Both the position numbers and the translations under genes were made by a program. The notes below the pieces were generated by a model that was not told where the DNA came from, made no database searches, and worked only from the letters and a program-made list of their open reading frames with translations. Source: CAYPSN01 sp041907025 (lineage in GTDB: Bacteria; Patescibacteriota; Saccharimonadia; CAILAD01; JADZBC01). Taken from it: a DNA stretch of 5,505 bases. The stretch lies in the NCBI GenBank assembly GCA_041907025.1, contig JAYRIB010000009.1, forward strand, positions 1 through 5,505. Direction: 5' to 3'. Position 1 is the first letter of the stretch. Each line of letters opens with the position of its first letter. Below are positions 1-3,274 of the stretch, in pieces.

Positions 1-798
1 ATGGAGCGCCGGTTGATGAAGCAATACGCCGAGCTTAAGGCCACGGTCGAGAAGCCATCATTCTGGATTGACCAAGACTCGGTCAGCGACATGAGTGGCA
101 AGCTCGCCGAAAAGTATGATCGTTACAAGACCAAGAACATCTCGCTTGATTCAGGTAAGGCAGATACCAAGCAACAACCCCTCACCCACTTGCTTGATGT
201 GCAGAACGTCTCGCTCGGCTACTCCGCACCATTGTTTGACGGCGTTACCTTTTTAATTGGTTCGGGCGAGCGGGTGCAGATCCGCGGCCGCAATGGTGCT
301 GGTAAATCGACGTTACTTAAAACCATTATTGCTACCACGCGGGGCGAGAAGCTCCCCGCCACGAGTTACAATGGCTTTATTGAATTTGACCATCGCTTGC
401 GGCTTGGTGTGTACGAGCAAGAGATCGAGGCGGAGTTTATGGACGTGCCACTGGGCGACGCCGTCCTACAGGTCTATCACAAGCTTGGTATCGAAATTAA
501 CCACGAGAAGGTGGCGCGGATTCTATCGCAGTATTTGTTTAACCCGACGGGAGACGGTCGGCTCAAGATTAGCCAGCTTTCGGGCGGGCAAAAGGCGCGC
601 TTTCAGCTGATTCGTATGTTCGCGCACGAGCCCAACTTACTCATCCTTGATGAGCCAACTAATCATTTAGATCTACCCTCCATCGAAGAACTCGAGAAGT
701 ACCTCGTCAACTATCACGGTGCGATTCTCTATGTGTCTCACGATAGCTACTTTACGGACAAGCTCGGCGGCAAAACCATCCAAATCGGCGAAGTGTAG
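1..798 (+). CDS. ABC-F family ATP-binding cassette protein, C-terminal half (5' end outside window)
   Basis: ABC-F proteins are soluble twin-ATPase proteins that act on ribosomes (translation factors or antibiotic-resistance proteins) and have no membrane domain. The 265 visible residues start in the inter-domain linker (about 1-58, charged and helical) and continue through one complete ATPase domain. That domain has Walker A GRNGAGKST (96-104), a Q-loop at YEQE (138-141), signature LSGGQ (193-197), Walker B LLILDEP (213-219, catalytic E218), the ABC-F hallmark LDEPTNHLD, and the H-switch SHD (H247). Full family members are roughly 500-650 residues with two such domains, so the first ATPase domain should lie upstream. 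The ATG at base 1 is therefore probably an internal Met and not the true start. The C-terminus ends right after the ATPase fold, with no long tail. The subfamily (EttA, Uup, YbiT or resistance type) cannot be decided without the first half. The class call is very secure; the substrate or ribosomal role is inferred from the family. Confidence 0.95.
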   Translation: MERRLMKQYAELKATVEKPSFWIDQDSVSDMSGKLAEKYDRYKTKNISLDSGKADTKQQPLTHLLDVQNVSLGYSAPLFDGVTFLIGSGERVQIRGRNGAGKSTLLKTIIATTRGEKLPATSYNGFIEFDHRLRLGVYEQEIEAEFMDVPLGDAVLQVYHKLGIEINHEKVARILSQYLFNPTGDGRLKISQLSGGQKARFQLIRMFAHEPNLLILDEPTNHLDLPSIEELEKYLVNYHGAILYVSHDSYFTDKLGGKTIQIGEV

Positions 799-814
799 AA
801 TATCCTCTACATTT
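791..814 (+). terminator. Weak stem-loop over the ABC-F stop codon
   Basis: Bases 794-799 pair perfectly with 806-811 (TGTAGA/TCTACA, 6-nt loop). The stem can extend to 791-793/812-814 through two A-T pairs and one G-T pair. It overlaps the TAG stop of the ABC-F gene. The three T's on the 3' side are part of the stem and no further T-tract follows, so intrinsic termination is only a possibility. Confidence 0.25.
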
Positions 815-825
815 CCTGCCGCTCA

Positions 826-964
826 TCCGACCTTGGAGCAACAGGAAGACTGTAAGTGGAGCACAAGACGGAGTGAACCACGAGAGTCCTCAAACTCGCA
901 GTGGGCACGACATTCCTGTGCGTAGTGACGGCAGTCTATCCTTGCTTGCGAACCCGTGGTCGGA
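826..964 (+). ncRNA. Candidate rod-like structured RNA or long imperfect inverted repeat (unidentified)
   Basis: These 139 bases fold on paper into one continuous bulged hairpin. The helices, from outside in, are: 826-832/958-964 (7 bp, perfect); 834-836/954-956; 837-841/942-946 (5 bp); 844-846/939-941 and 847-852/932-937 (single-base bulge at 938); then an internal loop (854-860 against 922-930); 861-865/917-921 (GCACA/TGTGC); 870-875/911-916 (GGAGTG/CATTCC); and a terminal hairpin 878-880/902-904 plus 881-884/895-898. Pairs 834-956 and 873-913 are G-U on the plus strand but A-C on the minus strand, which slightly favours a plus-strand RNA. It is not recognisable as a tRNA, tmRNA, RNase P RNA or SRP RNA. 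A rod with a central loop loosely recalls 6S RNA, but there is no sequence proof. It lies 28 bases after the ABC-F stop and has no convincing promoter of its own. It could instead be a MITE-like palindromic element. Confidence 0.4.
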
Positions 965-967
965 GAT

Positions 968-998
968 ACTTTTGACTACTTTTGATATATTCAAAAGT
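968..998. repeat. Direct plus inverted repeat of ACTTTTGA
   Basis: ACTTTTGA occurs at 968-975 and 978-985 (10-base period). It is followed by its exact reverse complement TCAAAAGT at 991-998, leaving a 5-base TATAT loop between 985 and 991. The 8-bp perfect arms could form a hairpin in either transcript or act as a protein-binding site. The element is AT-rich, unlike its surroundings, and sits just after the rod-like repeat, in the gap between two convergent genes. Confidence 0.5.
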
Positions 999-1002
999 TG
1001 TA

Positions 1003-1038
1003 ATAGATCTATGGATCCCTGCCTACGCGGGGATGACA
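1003..1038. repeat. dRS3-like palindromic repeat with adjacent 10-bp palindrome
   Basis: ATCCC (1015-1019) and GGGAT (1030-1034) bound a palindrome whose inner GC/GC pairs (1021-1022/1027-1028) give an 8-bp stem with one G-T pair and a CTAC loop. It is followed by GACA. This matches the widespread 'ATTCCC-N8-10-GGGAAT-GACA' intergenic repeat type (known as dRS3 in Neisseria, with look-alikes in many genomes). Such repeats often give spurious peptides containing 'PRRQGSI' or 'PAKAGI', as the minus-strand reading here does. A perfect 10-bp palindrome ATAGATCTAT lies directly before it at 1003-1012. The assignment rests on motif resemblance; the copy number in the genome is unknown. Confidence 0.5.
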
Positions 1039-1088
1039 GGCTTGCGGGTGGCATCACTGAATGCTTCCAAATAATTACGTGGTGGCAC

Positions 1089-1116
1089 TCGATAGTGCGT
1101 GAATGCACACCATCGA
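1089..1116 (-). terminator. Stem-loop downstream of the receiver-like gene
   Basis: TCGAT (1089-1093) pairs with ATCGA (1112-1116), and GTGC (1095-1098) pairs with GCAC (1105-1108), with a small internal loop between the two helices. It begins 11 bases past the minus-strand stop codon of the receiver-like gene. No T-tract follows on the minus strand, so it may be a 3'-end stabilising hairpin and not an intrinsic terminator. Confidence 0.25.
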
Positions 1117-1127
1117 AGCCGGTTGGC

Positions 1128-1664
1128 CTAGTTGTTCTGGCGGCTGAAGAGAGCTGGCGGGTAGACGCCCTCACCGCGCTGCATGGCTATCCTGATCTGC
1201 TCCACCGATACCGTCAGTGGACGCATCTCCCAGGGGCGCTTGCGCATGATCTCTTCGTAGTCGGTTGATGTCACATCCTCGAGGAATGCTTTGAGCAGCC
1301 CCAAGTAGGTGCCCGCGTTGTAGCTCTTGAGATCAGTCTGATACATCGAGCTAATCGCTGCGATGTCGTCGGCTTGCCAATGGCCTGCACTGAACACCAG
1401 CGTACGGAGACCTCGTCGTTGCGCAGTCGCAGCGAGAAGTCCAATCCCAAACAGATCTCTTGCTCGGCCGTCAATGACCATACAGTCTGCCGGGAGCTCA
1501 AGCAAATCTGTTGCAACACTGTTTCCAAGCGACACCAAGGTCACATCCTCGGCATATTCACCCATTACTTGAATCCAATGCCTCATGCTGTGCGCTGAAG
1601 ATCCGTCATCGATGACGAACAGGATTCGGCGAAACTTCTTCATTTCCATTCCAGGTATGCGCAT
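1128..1664 (-). CDS. Stand-alone response-regulator receiver-like (CheY-like) protein
   Basis: The protein has 178 residues and shows alternating beta/alpha segments of a receiver fold: RRILFVIDD (12-20), VTLVSLG (41-47), CMVIDG (61-66), RTLVFSAG (87-94) and TDLKSY (110-115). The positions match the CheY phospho-acceptor pocket: acid pair D19-D20, candidate phospho-Asp D65, S92 and K113. Their spacings (45, 27 and 21) are close to those of CheY (44, 30 and 22). A C-terminal extension of about 50 residues (about 129-178, charged, with LTVSVEQIRIAMQRG) has no obvious HTH or enzyme motif. The function is therefore inferred to be signal relay, probably cytoplasmic; no kinase is visible in the window. 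The ATG at 1664 is chosen because AAGAAG lies a few bases upstream; in-frame ATGs at codons 6 and 8 are alternatives, and codon 8 leads straight into the fold. A promoter is predicted about 46 bp upstream. The gene faces the ABC-F gene across a structured gap. It could also be a degenerate receiver used in a phosphorylation-independent way. Confidence 0.65.
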   Translation of the reverse strand: MRIPGMEMKKFRRILFVIDDGSSAHSMRHWIQVMGEYAEDVTLVSLGNSVATDLLELPADCMVIDGRARDLFGIGLLAATAQRRGLRTLVFSAGHWQADDIAAISSMYQTDLKSYNAGTYLGLLKAFLEDVTSTDYEEIMRKRPWEMRPLTVSVEQIRIAMQRGEGVYPPALFSRQNN

Positions 1665-1697
1665 TTCTGTCTTCTTTCAGGGGTCGTAGGTACGGTT

Positions 1698-1745
1698 AGG
1701 CCAGGTCTCATTATCGCTCGGTCTGGACTGACGTGCAAGACTTAA
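1698..1745. repeat. 48-bp direct repeat, copy 1 (promoter module)
   Basis: The core at 1698-1716 matches 18 of 19 bases with 1988-2006 (consensus AGGCCAGGTSTCATTATCG). After 16 poorly conserved bases, a second block at 1733-1745 matches 10 of 13 with 2023-2035. The alignment needs no gap, so spacing is conserved while the spacer sequence is not. This is the pattern expected of a promoter plus bound-protein site. Confidence 0.8.
1710..1738 (-). promoter_or_regulatory. Predicted promoter of the receiver-like gene
   Basis: On the minus strand, TTGCAC (1738-1733) and GATAAT (1715-1710) are separated by exactly 17 bases, giving a start site near 1703 and a leader of about 39 bases to the ATG at 1664. 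The -10 differs from TATAAT at one base; the -35 matches TTGACA mainly in its TTG. The element lies wholly inside direct-repeat copy 1, and the conserved block runs from the -10 past the predicted start site (GAGACCTGGCCT), which suggests a regulator site downstream of the -10. Confidence 0.55.
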
Positions 1746-1958
1746 CTAGTTGCCAGCACTACACAGCCCAAGCCTGCGCCGGAAGGCACAGCGCACAGCC
1801 TCGTCTCTTTGGCTGATTGTTAACCCGGCAAAGCCAGGGTCTGCTAGAGACTCTGGCAGCGGAGGGCTTTGTGCCCAAGCAAGTGCCAGGCTCGCATGTA
1901 CTTTGCCTGCAAGCTGACAACTGTCATTACATGGTTCAAACGCTTCTTGCTTCGCCAC
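1746..1958 (-). CDS. Possible small protein, unrecognised (70 aa)
   Basis: This is a GTG-started ORF of 70 codons ending in TAG, with no similarity that I recognise. The peptide has four cysteines (C10, C14, C57, C66), a hydrophobic stretch around 22-29 (ASLALAWA), a proline-rich segment (PPLPESLADP, 32-41) and a basic C-terminal part (RCAFRRRLGL, 56-65). There is no signal peptide or clear membrane helix. The support is positional: a predicted promoter (2000-2028) would start transcription about 35 bases before the GTG, mirroring the layout of the receiver gene, and the stop lies just before the next promoter copy. Against it: the ribosome site is weak (TTGGAAA, 7 bases before GTG), the start is non-ATG, and the interval contains strong inverted repeats, so the transcript could equally be non-coding. 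The function is unknown. Confidence 0.3.
   Translation of the reverse strand: MAKQEAFEPCNDSCQLAGKVHASLALAWAQSPPLPESLADPGFAGLTISQRDEAVRCAFRRRLGLCSAGN
1833..1857. other. 10-bp stem-loop within the promoter-to-promoter interval
   Basis: GCCAGGGTCT (1833-1842) pairs with AGACTCTGGC (1848-1857) around a GCTAG loop. One pair is G-U on the plus strand and would be A-C on the minus strand. An alternative fold pairs 1841-1848 with 1852-1859, enclosed by CAAAGCC (1829-1835) against GGCTTTG (1865-1871). A third option pairs GGCAAAG (1827-1833) with CTTTGCC (1901-1907). There is no T-tract on either side, so it does not look like a terminator. These competing pairings are compatible with a structured RNA, but the strand is undecided. 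Confidence 0.4.
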
Positions 1959-1987
1959 TAGTTATTTCCAATCGGTAAGGTGCTAAA

Positions 1988-2035
1988 AGGCCAGGTGTCA
2001 TTATCGTCTTCTGGGGTGTTAGGCGCAAGTCGTAA
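1988..2035. repeat. 48-bp direct repeat, copy 2 (promoter module)
   Basis: This is the second copy of the module described at 1698-1745, offset by exactly 290 bases and in the same orientation. The near-identical core is 1988-2006 and the second conserved block is 2023-2035. Confidence 0.8.
2000..2028 (-). promoter_or_regulatory. Predicted leftward promoter before the small ORF
   Basis: On the minus strand, TTGCGC (2028-2023), a 17-base spacer and GATAAT (2005-2000) repeat the architecture of the receiver-gene promoter. The predicted start is near 1993, about 35 bases before the GTG at 1958. It diverges from the rightward promoter at 2067-2095. Confidence 0.5.
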
Positions 2036-2048
2036 GCGTGTTTACGCT
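2035..2048. promoter_or_regulatory. Palindrome between divergent promoters (operator candidate)
   Basis: AGCGT (2035-2039) and ACGCT (2044-2048) form a perfect inverted repeat with a GTTT centre, sitting between the leftward -35 (2023-2028) and the rightward -35 (2067-2072). The position suits a shared operator; no known binding-site family is recognised. Confidence 0.3.
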
Positions 2049-2066
2049 CAAGTTATGTTTAACAGG

Positions 2067-2095
2067 TTGACAGGCTTAAGCGCAACAGGTATGGT
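2067..2095 (+). promoter_or_regulatory. Sigma70-type promoter of the hydrolase-like gene
   Basis: TTGACA (2067-2072, perfect -35) is followed after exactly 17 bases by TATGGT (2090-2095, 4 of 6 matches to the -10 consensus), giving a start near 2102 and a leader of only about 15 bases. The spacer contains the 8-bp palindrome GCTTAAGC (2074-2081), a possible repressor site. Confidence 0.65.
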
Positions 2096-2105
2096 GTATG
2101 TAAGT

Positions 2106-2116
2106 TAGGGGGGTGA
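2106..2116 (+). promoter_or_regulatory. Ribosome binding site that fixes the GTG start
   Basis: TAGGGGGGTGA matches the extended anti-SD complement TAAGGAGGTGA at 9 of 11 positions and ends directly before GTG 2117. The gap from the G-run to the start is short (3 bases). It still supports GTG 2117 over the next in-frame ATG at 2159, which would cut the N-terminal hydrophobic segment. Confidence 0.6.
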
Positions 2117-3274
2117 GTGAATCTAGGTAAGCTATTTAAGCTAAGCATACTTGTTGTAATGGTGGTGCTTGTGTCTGGACATGTCTTAGGGCCAATATCA
2201 ATCAAGGCAGTTATAGCCTCACGCTCGGCCGTTGGCCGCATGGTGGCGCTTATTAATTCCGCCGAACTAGCTGCGGCATCAGGATCAACAGGTGCATTGA
2301 CCGCATCACCAGCGGCTCTTCCAACGACTGAGCCAGCGGCTGCCGCTACTCCACCCGAAGATGCTCAGGCCAGCTCTAAGGCTGCCGCTAGTTCATTCGC
2401 CGCCGAGTACGCGAGCCTGCCTCGGGCAACAGCGTCTGCTCGCCCGCGTAGGATTGGGGTCTTTGTAAACGACTCGCCGATTGACCAAACGAGCTTGCAG
2501 CGGATCGAGAGCTATGCTTCACTTGGTGTTGATACCGTTTTTAACTACTCCATTTTGGACGGCAGCCCAGCTGACATCACGGGCTATCTGAACAAAGCTC
2601 AATCGCGCGGCATTCAAGTAATTTTTAGCTTGAAAGATCTTTATGATCAGCTAGGCCCCAATAACTACCGCACACTCTATACCTACCCACTGGGTGATTC
2701 AAATCAATCAGCGGCAGTCAATGCCGTGCAGCAGTTTGGTGCGCACCCAGCCGTTTGGGGCTTTGCGATCAACGATGAACGGCCAGAATCGCCAGCCGAC
2801 CTCGGCCTATGGCAGCCGATCATGCAGCAGCGCTACTCGCTCATTAAGCAACATACGACCAAGCCGGTTATGCAGGTGTTGGTGGGCGCTACCTCGCCGT
2901 CGGCGGCCGCCCGGGCGCAGTTCTTGCGCTCGTTGCGTAGCTCCACGGATACCTTCGCACTCGATTATTACCCGATTCCCTACCAACCAACCAGCTTCAT
3001 TTCGAGCATTGGCCAAGACTTGCTGACCGCTGGAGATTCTAACGGTTGGTATATAGCCCAGGCGTTTAGCTGGGCAAGCTACCCCGATACCGCCAGCGGG
3101 CTTGGTTTTAACTTAGGCAGTGCTCGCGCACCGAGCGCGGCGGAGATGGTCGGCATGGCCGCTCTGGCCCTTAACAGTGGCGCGCGCAACATTCTGTTTT
3201 ATTCCTACTTCGACATTGCCAGTAACCCAGCGCAGCTTAGTGCGCTGCGCCAGGCCATTACGAGCTTACGCTAG
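2117..3274 (+). CDS. Membrane-anchored or secreted TIM-barrel glycoside-hydrolase-like protein
   Basis: The protein has 385 residues. Residues 1-26 form a basic-then-hydrophobic export or anchor segment (KLFKLSILVVMVVLVSG) without a clear AxA cleavage site. An Ala/Ser/Thr/Pro-rich linker follows (about 48-108), then a single (beta/alpha)8-type domain. Its likely strands are RRIGVFVND (111-119), VDTVFNYSI (138-146), GIQVIFSLKD (165-174), PAVWGFAINDE (211-221), KPVMQVLVGA (249-258), DTFALDYYPIP (278-288), GWYIAQAFSWA (310-320) and ARNILFYSYFD (356-366). The segment R337-AP-S-AAEM followed by AL..GA.NI.FYSY resembles bacterial putative glycosyl hydrolases of the clan GH-A fold. E221 after strand 4 is the best acid/base candidate. 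Strand 7, where GH-A enzymes carry the nucleophile Glu, has Q315 here, so catalysis may differ or be lost. The substrate is presumably a surface polysaccharide (inference). The protein is likely tethered outside the membrane. It converges on a polysaccharide deacetylase gene with adjoining stop codons. No exact family number is claimed. Confidence 0.75.
   Translation: MNLGKLFKLSILVVMVVLVSGHVLGPISIKAVIASRSAVGRMVALINSAELAAASGSTGALTASPAALPTTEPAAAATPPEDAQASSKAAASSFAAEYASLPRATASARPRRIGVFVNDSPIDQTSLQRIESYASLGVDTVFNYSILDGSPADITGYLNKAQSRGIQVIFSLKDLYDQLGPNNYRTLYTYPLGDSNQSAAVNAVQQFGAHPAVWGFAINDERPESPADLGLWQPIMQQRYSLIKQHTTKPVMQVLVGATSPSAAARAQFLRSLRSSTDTFALDYYPIPYQPTSFISSIGQDLLTAGDSNGWYIAQAFSWASYPDTASGLGFNLGSARAPSAAEMVGMAALALNSGARNILFYSYFDIASNPAQLSALRQAITSLR

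Noticed and set aside
1..798. ATG at base 1 as a true start giving a half-size, single-domain ATPase
   Set aside because: The first residues read as the ABC-F inter-domain linker and the window simply begins there, so a cut gene is more likely.
873..1268. Open reading frames across the gap on both strands (873-1268 plus, 890-1174 minus)
   Set aside because: They run through the palindromic repeats and into the receiver-like gene, have no ribosome site, and give the 'PRRQGSI'-type peptide expected from a dRS3-like repeat.
1775..1795. GCC-GGAA-GGC hairpin resembling the SRP RNA tetraloop
   Set aside because: The symmetric and asymmetric loop sequences required in SRP domain IV (AGG opposite AGCAG-type bases) are absent, and the flanks do not pair as a rod of SRP size.
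1928..1945. GGTTCAAAC, reminiscent of a tRNA T-loop
   Set aside because: The flanking bases cannot form the 5-bp T-stem and no acceptor, anticodon or D-arm is found nearby.
1698..2006. The 19-bp near-identical direct repeats as target-site duplications of a 290-bp mobile element
   Set aside because: A 19-bp duplication would be long for a known transposon, there are no terminal inverted repeats or transposase, and conservation of a second block at fixed spacing fits promoter modules better.
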